Assembly: GCA_019637645.1 (NCBI GenBank)
Contig: JAHBVH010000015.1
Location: 62,001 to 126,000, forward strand
From: Caldilineaceae bacterium
Lineage (GTDB): Bacteria > Chloroflexota > Anaerolineae > Caldilineales > Caldilineaceae
Reading direction: 5' to 3'
Length of the DNA: 64,000 bases
Both the position numbers and the translations under genes were made by a program. Shown here in pieces: positions 24,953-33,821 of the stretch (position 1 is the stretch's first letter; the number at the start of each line of letters is the position of its first letter). The notes under the pieces were generated by a model that was not told where the DNA came from, did not search any database, and was given only the letters and a program-made list of their open reading frames with translations.

Positions 24953-27463
24953 ATGTCAAACCGTTATCAACCACAAGCGATTGAGCCCAAGTGGCAGAAA
25001 CAGTGGGAAAAGCAAGCGCTCTACCAAACCGTGGAAGACGAAAGTCGGCCCAAATGGTATGCGCTGACCATGCTTCCCTATCCATCCGGTAACTTACATG
25101 TCGGGCATTGGTATGCCATGACGCCCAGCGATGCTGCCGCGCGCTGGCGGCGCATGAATGGCTATAATGTCTTCTTTCCTCCTGGCTTTGATGCCTTTGG
25201 CCTGCCCGCCGAGAACGCCGCGATCAAAAACAATCTTCACCCCAAGCTCTGGACCTATGCCAATATTGCCAAGATGCGCGAACAGATGAAGCGCATGGGG
25301 GCTATGTGGGCGTGGGATCGGGAAGCGATCACCTGTGACCCCGACTATTACAAATGGTCGCAGTGGTTCTTCCGCAAATTTTACGATGCTGGCTTGGCCT
25401 ATCGCGAATTCGCGCCGGTGGATTGGTGTCCAAGCTGCAACACGACATTGGCGCGCGAACAGGTTTGGGGCGAAGATCGCCGCTGTGAGCGCTGTGATAC
25501 CCAAGTCATCAAAAAAGATCTGAACCAGTGGAAGTTCCGCATTACCCACTATGCCCAAGAGCTGCTGGATGACATGGAAAAGATTGCGTGGCCGGAACGG
25601 GTCAAGGTGATGCAGACCAACTGGATCGGGCGCAGTGACGGGGCCGAGGTGGCCTTTGGTGTGCAAGGCGCGCCCACCGCCACGATTACCGTCTTTACCA
25701 CCCGGCCCGACACGCTGTGGGGCGCGACCTTTATGGTGTTGGCCCCCGAGCATCCTCTCGTCGATCAAGTGACTAGTGCCGAACAACAGGCTGCTGTCGA
25801 AGCCTATAAAACCCAAGCGGCCCGGCTCGACGAAGTGGCCCGTGGTGCCGCCGACAAAGAGAAGACCGGTGTCTTCACCGGTGGTTATGCGATCAATCCG
25901 GTCAATGAAGCGCCGATTCCCATCTGGATCGCCGATTATGTAATGATGGGCTATGGCACCGGTGCGATCATGGCCGTGCCTGCCCATGACCAGCGTGACT
26001 TTGAATTTGCCCAGAAGTTTGGGCTGCCCATTCAGTTGGTGGTCCAACCACCCGACGCAGCGATTACCAGTGCCGCCGATCTCAAAGCCGCTTGGCCTGG
26101 TGACGGCATCATGGTCAACTCTGGCCCGATCAATGGTGTGCTGGCCGGCAAAGGGGAAGGCGAAAGTGTGAAGATGACGGTTGCCTGGCTGGAAGCGCAT
26201 GGCAAAGGCAAGGCTGCCGTCAACTATCGCCTGCGCGATTGGCTCATCAGCCGACAACGCATGTGGGGTGCACCCATTCCCATGATCCTCTGTGAAAAAT
26301 GTGGCACAGTCCCTGTACCCTACGAAGAATTACCAGTGGTGCTGCCTGATGACGCCGAATTTAAACCCACCGGCGAAAGCCCGTTGAAATATCATGACGG
26401 GTTCCGCTATGTCAAGTGTCCGCAATGTGGGGGCGCTGCCGAGCGCGAGACTGACACCATGGACACCTTTATGTGTTCGAGTTGGTACCAATACGCCTAC
26501 GTCCTCCCCTATTGGAAGAAGGGGGAGACGATCCATGCTGATGACATGCCGTGGGATCCGGCCAAAGGTCATTATTGGCTGCCCGTTGACCAATATACGG
26601 GTGGCATTGAACACGCAACCATGCACCTGCTCTACACCCGCTTCTTTACCAAGGCGTTGCGCGATGTCGGCGTGGTCGATTTTGATGAACCGATGTTGCG
26701 TCTCTTCAACCAAGGCATGATCCTAGGGCCGGATGGCGAGAAGATGTCCAAAAGCCGGGGCAATGTGGTTGATCCCGATGAATATGTTGACCGCTATGGG
26801 GCGGACACCGTTCGTGGCTATTTAATGTTTATCGGCCCGTGGGATTTGGGTGGCCCGTGGGATCCTAAAGCGATTGAAGGGATTAATCGTTTCCTCAACC
26901 GCGTGTGGAATGTGGTGGTCGATGAGCCGCAAGCCGCGTTGGTGGCGGCTGAGCCCACCCCAGAAGAAGGACGCGCTCTTGAGCGCAAACTGCATCAGAC
27001 TATCATCAAAGTGAATGAAGATCTGGCTAACTTCCGCTTTAATACCGCGATTGCCGCTTTAATGGAACTCAATAACACCTTGGTACGCGTCAAGGAGACG
27101 GCGGTGGTCGGTACGCCGCTTTGGGAAGAAGCGATCCGTAGCCAACTGTTGATGATGGCACCAATCTTCCCCCATATCAGTGACGAGTTGTGGCAGCGAC
27201 TAGCGGACACGACCGCGCCAAGTATTCATCTGCAAGCCTGGCCGCAAGGGGATGCCGACAAGGCGCGCGAAGATGAGATTACCATTGTCGTGCAGATCAA
27301 TGGCAAGATCCGCGAGAAGTTATTGGTTACCCCTGGGACTAGCCAGGCTGTCTTAGAACGGGATGCCCTAGCGTTGGAAGGGGTTCAGAAGTGGATCGAC
27401 GGCAAACCAGTGCGTAAAGTCATTGTGGTGCCCGATAAGTTGGTCAATATAGTCATTGGCTAG
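24953..27463 (+). CDS. leuS: Leucyl-tRNA synthetase
   Basis: An 836-residue class I aminoacyl-tRNA synthetase that charges tRNA-Leu. The HIGH signature is in MLPYPSGNLHVGHWYAM, the KMSKS loop is GEKMSKSRGNVVDP, and the editing domain contains TTRPDTLWGATFMVLAPEHP and GTGAIMAVPAHDQRDFEFA. Zinc-binding pairs CPSCNTT and CERCDTQ fit bacterial LeuRS. The ATG at 24953 (MSNRYQPQAIEPKWQ) matches the family start; a longer frame from 24839 is non-conserved. The C-terminal tRNA-binding domain ends in KVIVVPDKLVNIVIG. It stands alone as a single-gene transcript. Confidence 0.97.
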   Translation: MSNRYQPQAIEPKWQKQWEKQALYQTVEDESRPKWYALTMLPYPSGNLHVGHWYAMTPSDAAARWRRMNGYNVFFPPGFDAFGLPAENAAIKNNLHPKLWTYANIAKMREQMKRMGAMWAWDREAITCDPDYYKWSQWFFRKFYDAGLAYREFAPVDWCPSCNTTLAREQVWGEDRRCERCDTQVIKKDLNQWKFRITHYAQELLDDMEKIAWPERVKVMQTNWIGRSDGAEVAFGVQGAPTATITVFTTRPDTLWGATFMVLAPEHPLVDQVTSAEQQAAVEAYKTQAARLDEVARGAADKEKTGVFTGGYAINPVNEAPIPIWIADYVMMGYGTGAIMAVPAHDQRDFEFAQKFGLPIQLVVQPPDAAITSAADLKAAWPGDGIMVNSGPINGVLAGKGEGESVKMTVAWLEAHGKGKAAVNYRLRDWLISRQRMWGAPIPMILCEKCGTVPVPYEELPVVLPDDAEFKPTGESPLKYHDGFRYVKCPQCGGAAERETDTMDTFMCSSWYQYAYVLPYWKKGETIHADDMPWDPAKGHYWLPVDQYTGGIEHATMHLLYTRFFTKALRDVGVVDFDEPMLRLFNQGMILGPDGEKMSKSRGNVVDPDEYVDRYGADTVRGYLMFIGPWDLGGPWDPKAIEGINRFLNRVWNVVVDEPQAALVAAEPTPEEGRALERKLHQTIIKVNEDLANFRFNTAIAALMELNNTLVRVKETAVVGTPLWEEAIRSQLLMMAPIFPHISDELWQRLADTTAPSIHLQAWPQGDADKAREDEITIVVQINGKIREKLLVTPGTSQAVLERDALALEGVQKWIDGKPVRKVIVVPDKLVNIVIG

Positions 27464-27532
27464 GGGGTCTTGGCGGGATACGCTGACCGCTCGGCGCTGA
27501 AGCACTGGGCTAGGGAACAACGTCCGCTGCAG

Positions 27533-27565
27533 CGGGCTTTAGCCGGCGTTGCTGGCTAAAGCCCG
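27533..27565. repeat. Intergenic hairpin, GGGCTTTAGCC type
   Basis: Arms CGGGCTTTAGCC and GGCTAAAGCCCG pair perfectly (12 bp) around a 9-nt loop, 70 bp after the leuS stop. It could serve as the leuS transcript end, though only a short T-run follows. The region 27594-27640 just after it carries an end-like sequence of the 186-bp element at 15.4 kb. Confidence 0.7.
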
Positions 27566-27742
27566 GTGGCTTTTCGGCGGGCCGGTGGGCGCGGCGGTTT
27601 CCTGAATTTAATGCTTACCCTTCATACAAACCGGTCAGGTGGATAGGGGGCCTTTGCCAACCGTTGCGCAGCGAACATATGACCATTCCGCGTGCTAGCA
27701 TCACCGCGCGGCGGCGTAGCGCCCTTGCTGGTGTGCCATAGT

Positions 27743-28588
27743 CTATGGCGTGCAATACGCTTCGGTCAGCGCGACAGACTCCACCAAGACCGTTGCCGTG
27801 GCGGGAATGATAAACTCGCTCAAACCCACTTCACTCTCCGGATTGCCCCAGTCATAGGTGTAGCCGAGCCGTGTCCACGGATAGCCTTTGCTGGGATCAT
27901 CGTAGTCATCCAAACTCACTTGCAGATTAAACCAATCACGATGGAATTCGTAGGCTTCCTGAGAAGCAAAGTGCTCTGGCCCTGGTAATTCTAACTCCGC
28001 TACCGTATCCTCAATCTCACTATCTGGGCTGGGGCGGAACATCACCGCCGGATCGGCCCAGAATTCGACCATCCGTGTCTTGCCATTGTGGGGTGGTAGC
28101 CCCAGTAACTGCTCCATGCGCAAAACTACAGGTGTCTCTTCTGTGGGCACATAGCTCTGGCAAAACGTTTGCAACTGGGGTGCCGCCGTGGCCCAAATAT
28201 CACGCGCCAGCGTGATTTCGTTACCCACCTCGTTATCATAGCCATTCCACGAAGTCCAGGTAACCATCAAGACCCGTCCTGTCTCCGCTTGCCAGACTAA
28301 CGCTGCATTTTCAGGCACGATCGCCGTCAGGCCGTCATAGACTTCTGCTGCTTCGGCAATCTTGGCATCTTGCAGGGACGCGGCATAGCGTTCTTGCAGG
28401 TCATCCGCGTTATCCGCAACGGCGGCCGCGGTCGTTGGCGCGGTCGTTGGCTCAGTCGCTGGAACGGGGGTTGGGGGCTGAATGGTCAGTACACAAGCAG
28501 AGAGGATACTTAGGAGCGCTCCCATGATTAGAAACATGGTTATTTTGTGCCAAGCAGCTTTGCTTGCTTCTGGGCGTAGCGGTTTCAT
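27743..28588 (-). CDS. Lipoprotein of unknown function
   Basis: A 281-residue exported lipoprotein: a basic N-terminus, hydrophobic core and lipobox LLSILSAC around residue 32, followed by a Pro/Thr/Ala-rich linker (PPTPVPATEPTTAPTTAAA). The mature region (about 70-281) is acidic, with LVWQAETGRVLMVTWTSWNGYDNEVG, LRMEQLLGLPPHNGKTRMVEFWADP and WTRLGYTYDWGNPESEVGLSEFII. I do not recognise a domain. A GGGAGAAAG site precedes the ATG. It is a single gene convergent with leuS. Confidence 0.8.
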   Translation of the reverse strand: MKPLRPEASKAAWHKITMFLIMGALLSILSACVLTIQPPTPVPATEPTTAPTTAAAVADNADDLQERYAASLQDAKIAEAAEVYDGLTAIVPENAALVWQAETGRVLMVTWTSWNGYDNEVGNEITLARDIWATAAPQLQTFCQSYVPTEETPVVLRMEQLLGLPPHNGKTRMVEFWADPAVMFRPSPDSEIEDTVAELELPGPEHFASQEAYEFHRDWFNLQVSLDDYDDPSKGYPWTRLGYTYDWGNPESEVGLSEFIIPATATVLVESVALTEAYCTP

Positions 28589-28650
28589 AACTTTCTCCCG
28601 AAAAAATGAGACAGAAAATGAGGCAAAAAGTAAGACGACTTCTCCTGGTT

Positions 28651-28806
28651 AGAGAAGTTACGCAAGCCGCGCGTTTAGCCAGGTCTGGTGGCGACACGCC
28701 TGCTCTTCTATGGAAAATACCAAAGAATTTACTGAATAGGCGGTTTGATCGGCTTACGTTCAGGGTTACTCCCTAACTGGTTTTGAAAACCAAGCAAGGC
28801 GTAACC
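28651..28806. repeat. Fragments of the GTTACGC-end repeat family
   Basis: AGAAGTTACGCAAGCC at 28651 matches the end of the 83-bp element. Further on, an inverted repeat AGGGTTAC ... GTAACCCT (28760-28804) encloses an inner GGTTTTGAAAACC palindrome. The layout (GTTAC-type ends, inner palindrome with a GTTT/AAAC core) matches the family, with a different stem sequence. Confidence 0.55.
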
Positions 28807-28822
28807 CTATGGCGGATGAAAG

Positions 28823-29161
28823 TTAGACTGCGGCGAGCACGGGTGCTTCGCTCACCGCTACAACAGTCGGTGCTGCTTCGGCAGGCGCTGCCTCTGGTGT
28901 CGGTTTCTGCTCTTGCATGAGGCTCCAACCAATGAGACCACCACCCACGGCCCCTACCGTTAGCGCAATAGAAGGCGAGGCCAGTAAGGAGACTACACCT
29001 AGCACCCCTTTGGCGACAGCCGCGGCTGCCACCCCGCCCGCCACGGCGGCAGCACCAACAACACCCAGCATTTGCACTTCGGCAGGCTGTTGTTTTCCAA
29101 ACTCAACTAAGCGGTTAAGGCTTGCTTGGCTCTTGGTCTTTAGTGTCTCTAAATTCTGCAT
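28823..29161 (-). CDS. Small Ala/Val-rich membrane protein
   Basis: A 112-residue protein with a polar start (MQNLETLKTKSQASLNRLVEFGKQQP) and two hydrophobic glycine/alanine-rich segments (about 30-62 and 64-80), followed by an Ala/Pro/Glu-rich tail. A TAAGGAGC site precedes the ATG, supporting expression. It is probably an inner-membrane protein with two spans. No family is recognised. Its neighbours are a lipoprotein downstream and a divergent zinc protease. Confidence 0.65.
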   Translation of the reverse strand: MQNLETLKTKSQASLNRLVEFGKQQPAEVQMLGVVGAAAVAGGVAAAAVAKGVLGVVSLLASPSIALTVGAVGGGLIGWSLMQEQKPTPEAAPAEAAPTVVAVSEAPVLAAV

Positions 29162-29637
29162 AGCTGATGCTCCTTATGACAAATTAACAAAAAATCATAG
29201 ATAGAGATAATTTCATCGGTGGGACGAACAAGGTGCCGCTAACATTTCATAGGCCACTGCCGGGGTACTGTACAGAAACCATCTCAAGTATACCGTAAGA
29301 TCTTCGGATAACTTAAGAAAACCGATCATCATTTAACCGTTAGCAGTGTGTATAAATCAAATTCCCTGTACGCGAAACCCAACTACCGCCGGCCAAGCAC
29401 TGCTAACACAAAACTAACTTATCTCTAATCCCATTGATATGAAACTCATGGTAAAGTAGATACGTATAAAAGTTACGCAGTTGGGCCAGACCTGACAGGT
29501 TTAACAAACCTGTCAGGTCTCTGGTCCCGCTGAGCAACTGCGTAGCTTCTAACGTAATCAAAAGAATCAGCGCTCGATTTTGATGCGCAACTTGCGATAA
29601 AACAACCATTGAATTGTGCAATGGGATGGAGATAGAT
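29162..29637. other. Intergenic region with an 83-bp repeat and a candidate promoter
   Basis: This gap separates the small membrane protein from the divergent zinc peptidase. It contains the 83-bp repeat copy B (29468-29550). A TTGATA-17 bp-TAGATA pair at 29434-29462 could be a promoter for the peptidase; if so, the repeat lies within its 5' leader. The part at 29162-29430 is AT-rich and shows no other recognisable element. Confidence 0.45.
29468..29550 (-). repeat. 83-bp oriented palindromic repeat, copy B
   Basis: Read on the minus strand, this copy aligns end to end with 13502-13584 with about nine differences, three of them in the palindrome loop. The central palindrome is perfect: AGACCTGACAGGTTT / AAACCTGTCAGGTCT. 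The ends are near-complementary (AAGTTACGCAGTTG / CAACTGCGTAGCTT). Confidence 0.88.
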
Positions 29638-30321
29638 ATGTTTTTCAATCCACTTTACCTGCTCTTTGCCTTGCCAGGTCTCCTGCTGGGGCTCTATGCA
29701 CAAGCACGGGTCCGGTCGGCGTTTAACAAGTACGAGCGTGTCCGGTCGGCGAGTGGGATGACAGGAGCGCAAGCCGCACGGCGGATCCTAGACACCAATG
29801 GGCTGTACAATGTCGCCGTTGAACGGGTGAATGGTTTTCTCTCGGATCACTATGACCCGGGCCACAAAGTATTACGGCTGAGCCCGCAGGTTTATGATAC
29901 GCCCAGTTTGGCGGCTGTTGGGGTGGCGGCCCACGAAGCGGGCCATGCTTTGCAAGATCAACAGCACTATGCCCCTCTTCGCTTGCGCTCGGCATTGGTG
30001 CCTTCTGTGCAAATTGGTGGCTGGGTGGGTCCCGTGCTCTTCTTTATCGGGCTAAGCATCAATGACACCTTGGCGTGGGCGGGCTTACTTCTCTTTGGGT
30101 TAACCGCACTCTTTGCGTTGGTCACTTTGCCGGTCGAATTTGATGCTAGCCGCCGGGCCAAGCAATTGTTGGTCAGCCAAGGGATTTTAGCACCCCAAGA
30201 ATTGCAAGGGGTGAACCGTGTTCTAGATGCCGCGGCGTTGACTTATGTGGCTGCCGCAATTCAGGCGCTGATGACCCTTGCCTACTATGCCTTCATCCTG
30301 TTGGGGCGCCGGCGCGACTAA
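29638..30321 (+). CDS. YugP-like neutral zinc metallopeptidase, membrane
   Basis: A 227-residue membrane protein of the Zn-dependent peptidase family typified by Bacillus YugP. The zinc motif HEXXH is in GVAAHEAGHALQDQQ. Hydrophobic spans flank it: FFNPLYLLFALPGLLLGLY at the start, VGPVLFFIGLSI, LAWAGLLLFGLTALFALVTLP, and a final AAIQALMTLAYYAFILLG. The VEFDASRRAKQLL block after the spans is a family feature and contains a likely third zinc ligand. The ATG at 29638 follows GGATGGAG; an earlier in-frame ATG at 29626 lies inside that site. Its physiological substrate is unknown. Confidence 0.9.
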   Translation: MFFNPLYLLFALPGLLLGLYAQARVRSAFNKYERVRSASGMTGAQAARRILDTNGLYNVAVERVNGFLSDHYDPGHKVLRLSPQVYDTPSLAAVGVAAHEAGHALQDQQHYAPLRLRSALVPSVQIGGWVGPVLFFIGLSINDTLAWAGLLLFGLTALFALVTLPVEFDASRRAKQLLVSQGILAPQELQGVNRVLDAAALTYVAAAIQALMTLAYYAFILLGRRRD

Positions 30322-30389
30322 CGGGTAGGCCATTCACGCTTGACTTTATACCGATTGCTGTACGCACTGAGAATAGAAAGGGCGTTTTG

Positions 30390-30650
30390 ATGTTTACCAA
30401 TTCACAGATGTTTACTACGTTTCAACGGCAAGGCCGCGGTTTTAGTGGCGGCTGGTGGTTAGCTATGGGACCTGGCCTCTTTTTGACGGTTATGGCGCTC
30501 GCCATCCTGATCTGGCCGGAGCTATTGGCCTATATGGTGGCTGGTGTGCTGCTCTTCGCTGGGATTTCTTTGCTCGGGTGGGGGTGGACCTTGCGCCGGG
30601 CCGCGCAGCAGACCCAGCGGAGCTCCTATGTGGAATACAGGGTCTACTAA
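30390..30650 (+). CDS. Small two-span membrane protein
   Basis: An 86-residue protein with two hydrophobic segments, GGWWLAMGPGLFLTVMALAILIWPELLAYM and VAGVLLFAGISLLGWGWTL, and a basic/polar tail. The pattern resembles short DUF-type or HdeD-like membrane proteins, without a certain match. A GAAAGGG site precedes the ATG. It follows the YugP-like gene by 68 bp and precedes a strong terminator, so the two genes probably form one unit. Confidence 0.68.
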   Translation: MFTNSQMFTTFQRQGRGFSGGWWLAMGPGLFLTVMALAILIWPELLAYMVAGVLLFAGISLLGWGWTLRRAAQQTQRSSYVEYRVY

Positions 30651-30706
30651 GCCCTAACCATCCAACTGCGTATGACGTAGCTGATCGTAGCTTATAATTG
30701 GCGTGT

Positions 30707-30753
30707 ACAAAGTGGTCCGAGGCAAGTTGAAAGCTTGGGCCACTTTGTTTTTT
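30707..30753 (+). terminator. Rho-independent terminator
   Basis: A 12-bp stem ACAAAGTGGTCC / GGGCCACTTTGT, with one G-T pair, is followed by eight T residues. It ends the YugP-like/small-membrane-protein unit. Confidence 0.85.
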
Positions 30754-30876
30754 ATCCAACCCAGACCTGGCTTACGTGAATCTAGACGGGGGCGCGAGAC
30801 GTTTAGATAAAAGCATCTAAGGCGTTTATCGCTTTGTGTGAGCGAGAATGGGGACCATTCCTGACGTATTAGCGCT

Positions 30877-30894
30877 TTGTGATTAGCGTAACAA
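30877..30894. promoter_or_regulatory. Candidate Rex operator, upstream copy
   Basis: TTGTGATTAGCGTAACAA resembles the Rex operator consensus TTGTGAANNNNTTCACAA: the left half-site TTGTGA is intact, while the right half is TAACAA instead of TCACAA. It lies 24 bp (start to start) before the second copy. Confidence 0.6.
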
Positions 30895-30900
30895 GAGGGC

Positions 30901-30918
30901 TTGTGCTAAAATACACAA
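30901..30918. promoter_or_regulatory. Candidate Rex operator, downstream copy
   Basis: TTGTGCTAAAATACACAA fits the Rex box pattern TTGTG-N8-CACAA exactly, with the standard 18-bp length. A TAAAAT that could serve as a -10 hexamer sits in its centre (30907-30912), so binding would block the promoter. The site is about 350 bp upstream of rex and supports autoregulation by the NADH/NAD+ ratio. Confidence 0.75.
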
Positions 30919-31265
30919 TGCTTTGCAAATTGTTCTGTGGATGTTGAAACACTTGCAATATATACTTCTCTTTGTAAGGTTCTCTCATGCCGCTACACAG
31001 AAAAGTTGACCGCACACACCGCTCTCAGCGCACAACCGAACCATCTGTATAACCATGCGAACGTTCTTAGTGCGGATGAGATGCATCAAGTTTTGAAGAT
31101 GAAAGACCCCTGTACTTTTGTAGCACTAGACCAACCCGCAAGGCAAAACATGATTATGTCCTTGTGTAAAGTTGCTGCCGTTTGGCGTTTCGTGCGTAGC
31201 GTGCCAACGCTTGCTGATGGCAAAGTACAGGAGCCACCTTATGTCTGTATCCAAAGAGGGCAACG

Positions 31266-31904
31266 GTGAACGAGTTAGAAATTCCTGATATTGTTATAGG
31301 GCGATTACCAGTCTATTTGCGTACATTGAAACAACTGGTCGATCAGGGTCGTGAAGTAACTTCTAGCCAGGAGTTGGGTGAGTTGCTGGGGATTAGTTCT
31401 GCCCAAATTCGGAAAGATTTGAGCCATTTTGGCGAATTTGGGAAACAGGGTACAGGCTATAATACTGGTTTTTTGTGTAGCCAGCTGGAAGAAATTCTAC
31501 AGGTGGACTGTATCTGGCCCGTGGTGTTGGTTGGTGCCGGTTACTTGGGCCATGCACTGGCTAGCTATAATGGCTTTGAAAATCGTGGTTTTCGGATTGT
31601 TGGCGTTTTTGACAGCGATGAAAGCAAAGTCGGCGACGCCATTGGTCATCTTGCTGTCCAGTCGACCGAAAAGATGAACGACATTGTGGCCGAATATAAC
31701 TGTCAGATCGCCATTGTGGCGGTACCCGCGCACGTCGCTCAACAGGTTGCGGAAAAGTTAGTGACGGCAGGCATCAAGAGCATTCTCTGCTATGCCCCAA
31801 CCACGCTCAATCTGCCGAAGGATATTCGCGTTGAGTATATCGACCCCGTCATTCACTTTCAGCATATGACCTTTTATCTGAAAAAAGGCTGTGTGGAGCT
31901 ATAA
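31266..31904 (+). CDS. rex: Redox-sensing transcriptional repressor Rex
   Basis: A 212-residue Rex protein, which represses fermentative and respiratory genes until NADH rises. The N-terminal winged helix is [19 protein letters not shown] ... [24 protein letters not shown]. The NADH-binding Rossmann core has [19 protein letters not shown] and [12 protein letters not shown]. The C-terminal swapped helix follows [17 protein letters not shown]. It uses a GTG start with an AAAGAGGG site. Two candidate operators lie upstream. The gene ends directly against rsmG, tail to tail. Confidence 0.95.
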   Translation: MNELEIPDIVIGRLPVYLRTLKQLVDQGREVTSSQELGELLGISSAQIRKDLSHFGEFGKQGTGYNTGFLCSQLEEILQVDCIWPVVLVGAGYLGHALASYNGFENRGFRIVGVFDSDESKVGDAIGHLAVQSTEKMNDIVAEYNCQIAIVAVPAHVAQQVAEKLVTAGIKSILCYAPTTLNLPKDIRVEYIDPVIHFQHMTFYLKKGCVEL

Positions 31905-32696
31905 CTAGCCGAGCGGTTTTTTGCGGGCCAACCCTTGGCCGCGTGGGTAGAGACTCGGTGTGGGGGCCACCTTTTTAACGAGGAAGATAAAACGTTGTTC
32001 CTCTAGGAATGGCACCTTGATGGGGGCCATGCGTAGCGTTTCCCCACCGAGCAGTTCGATGGCCTTGCGCGCCGCGATAAATTCCTGAGCCGCGCTCGCT
32101 CCTTTATAGACTACCACCAAGCCGCCCATGCGCGTCAACGGCAGCAGATATTCTGCCAAGATGTTCATGGGCGCTACTGCGCGCGCCATCACCAGATCAA
32201 ACTGACCACGGTAGCGCGTCTCGCGCCCCAATTCTTCCGCACGCCCTTGGAGCAGATTCACATCGGGCAGCTTTAGCTTTTCCAGCAGTTGGCGCAAAAA
32301 CAGGATCTTCTTCCCGGTGCCGTCCATCAAGGTCCATTTGAGCCGCGGTGCCACAATTTTGAGCGGAACTCCAGGGAAACCAGCCCCTGTCCCCACATCA
32401 ATGCAGTGCCAGGCGCGGGCTGGCGGCAGCGTATCGCCCAACAGCTCAGTGATCAATGGCAAGCTCACCAAACTGTCTAAAAAGTGCTTGGTCTGCACTT
32501 CGGCCAGATCCGTGATACCGGTCAAATTAAACTTTTCATTCCAGGTGACAAGCTCTTCATAGAAGCAGGCGAATTGGGCTAGTTGGGTGTCGGTTAGGGG
32601 GATGCCAAGTTGAAGACAGCCTTCCTGTAGCAAGGGAAGGGTGATTGAACCACTGGGTAGAGACGATGATTGTAGGTGCTGTTCAGCCGTGTCCAT
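31905..32696 (-). CDS. rsmG: 16S rRNA (guanine527-N7)-methyltransferase RsmG
   Basis: A 263-residue RsmG (GidB), which makes m7G527 in 16S rRNA. Family features are [35 protein letters not shown], the SAM motif [20 protein letters not shown], then [18 protein letters not shown], and [22 protein letters not shown]. The C-terminus ends in a short basic [13 protein letters not shown] tail. It is usually near gidA/parAB, which are not here. Its stop abuts the rex stop with no intergenic base. Confidence 0.94.
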   Translation of the reverse strand: MDTAEQHLQSSSLPSGSITLPLLQEGCLQLGIPLTDTQLAQFACFYEELVTWNEKFNLTGITDLAEVQTKHFLDSLVSLPLITELLGDTLPPARAWHCIDVGTGAGFPGVPLKIVAPRLKWTLMDGTGKKILFLRQLLEKLKLPDVNLLQGRAEELGRETRYRGQFDLVMARAVAPMNILAEYLLPLTRMGGLVVVYKGASAAQEFIAARKAIELLGGETLRMAPIKVPFLEEQRFIFLVKKVAPTPSLYPRGQGLARKKPLG

Positions 32697-32741
32697 GGTG
32701 TTGATTGTACCATAATTTCGGCCATTGCCAAATCAGCGCGG

Positions 32742-33821
32742 CTAGCTCCACTGAAAGAAGACACTCATCCACCCAGTGCCGCCATTCATCATCAAATCGT
32801 ACAGATCAGGTGCATCACAAGCGGGCACGACATGACTGATCAACGATTTGACCTCTAACTCGCCGCGGGCGATCAAGTCCATCACCACCTGATGATTGCG
32901 CGCACGGCTCCAGGGCCAGTAGGGGTGCGGTTCCGCTAAGCCAGTTTGGTAAGAGCCCCGCACTGTCAATTCACGGCGGAAGAGTTCTTGGGCTTCGATG
33001 GGTACTGCGCCGGATGTCGCCCCTATGAGAATAATGCGACCGCGGTCGGCTGCGGCTTTGAGCATGGTAGGATAGATCTGAATATTGGATGAACAATGCA
33101 GTTGGACTTCGGCCCCGACACCGGGTTCAAGCCCCGGTAGGAAGTTCCGATAGTGCCAGGGCCGCTGTGTTAAGGACTGAAGGCGGGCTACCACATCGTC
33201 CTGGCCGGCGTGAATGGTCGCCGTTGCGCCGAGGGCGCGGGCCTGTGCCAGCCGTTCGGGCAGCGGATCGACACCAATAATTGGGTGTGCACCGGAGAGA
33301 CGACAGAGTTGCACCACGAGCAACCCAATGACCCCCAACCCATGGATCGCCACCGATTCACCAATCTGCAACTGGGCAATCCGCACCCCATGCAGCGCAA
33401 TATCGCCCAAGACCGCAAAGGCCGCCTCGGTGTCATCTAACCCTGCCGGGATCTTCTCAATGCCAAACTCTTGGCTAATACTCGCCGGTTTTAATACGTT
33501 GGCCGGGGTTACTAGCCAGTGGGTGCCATGATTGCCATTGCAGAGCACGCGCTCGCCCACCGCAAAATCGGTGATTGCGCTGCCAATAGCTTCGACATAG
33601 CCAATTGATGTGTAGCCTAGGCCCTCGGGCCGAAAGTGCTGCTGCTCTGCCGCCGTTGCCAACCGCCGCCGTCGGATCAAGTTCATTTCCGAGCCAGCAC
33701 TCACTTGGGTTAACACTGTGTGTACCAAGATTTGATCCGGCCCCGGATCAGGAACCTGAGTCTCAGCAATGGTTACTTTTCCATTCGGCGCAACAACCAG
33801 CCGCTGTCCGATTCTGCTCAC
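32742..33821 (-). CDS. Medium-chain dehydrogenase (MDR), zinc-free type
   Basis: A 359-residue MDR-family oxidoreductase. The Rossmann glycine pattern is VAIHGLGVIGLLVVQLCRLSGAHPIIGVD. The usual catalytic cysteine and structural zinc cluster are not evident, and the substrate domain reads QVSAGSEMNLIRRRR and GYTSIGYVEAIG, resembling MDRs of sugar or bacteriochlorophyllide-type oxidoreductases. A GTG at 33821 with an AAAGGTAGG site is preferred over an upstream TTG at 33857. It is divergent from the sugar ABC operon and may share its control. Substrate unknown. Confidence 0.82.
   Translation of the reverse strand: MSRIGQRLVVAPNGKVTIAETQVPDPGPDQILVHTVLTQVSAGSEMNLIRRRRLATAAEQQHFRPEGLGYTSIGYVEAIGSAITDFAVGERVLCNGNHGTHWLVTPANVLKPASISQEFGIEKIPAGLDDTEAAFAVLGDIALHGVRIAQLQIGESVAIHGLGVIGLLVVQLCRLSGAHPIIGVDPLPERLAQARALGATATIHAGQDDVVARLQSLTQRPWHYRNFLPGLEPGVGAEVQLHCSSNIQIYPTMLKAAADRGRIILIGATSGAVPIEAQELFRRELTVRGSYQTGLAEPHPYWPWSRARNHQVVMDLIARGELEVKSLISHVVPACDAPDLYDLMMNGGTGWMSVFFQWS

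Larger units (their letters stand above)
30651..31265. other. Region between terminator and rex
   Basis: This 615-bp stretch holds the terminator of the upstream unit (30707-30753), two candidate Rex operators (30877-30894, 30901-30918) and a leader of about 330 bp before rex. An open frame at 30937-31269 in the leader has no domain and biased composition, and is probably not a gene. Confidence 0.6.

Noticed and set aside
25094..26257. A 387-residue minus-strand frame opposite leuS
   Set aside because: It covers conserved LeuRS domains in antisense and has no recognisable domain of its own.
30937..31269. A 110-residue open frame starting at GTG upstream of rex and overlapping its start by 4 bp
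   Set aside because: No domain, poor ribosome binding site and uneven composition. It occupies the leader of rex just downstream of the Rex operators and is more likely untranslated.
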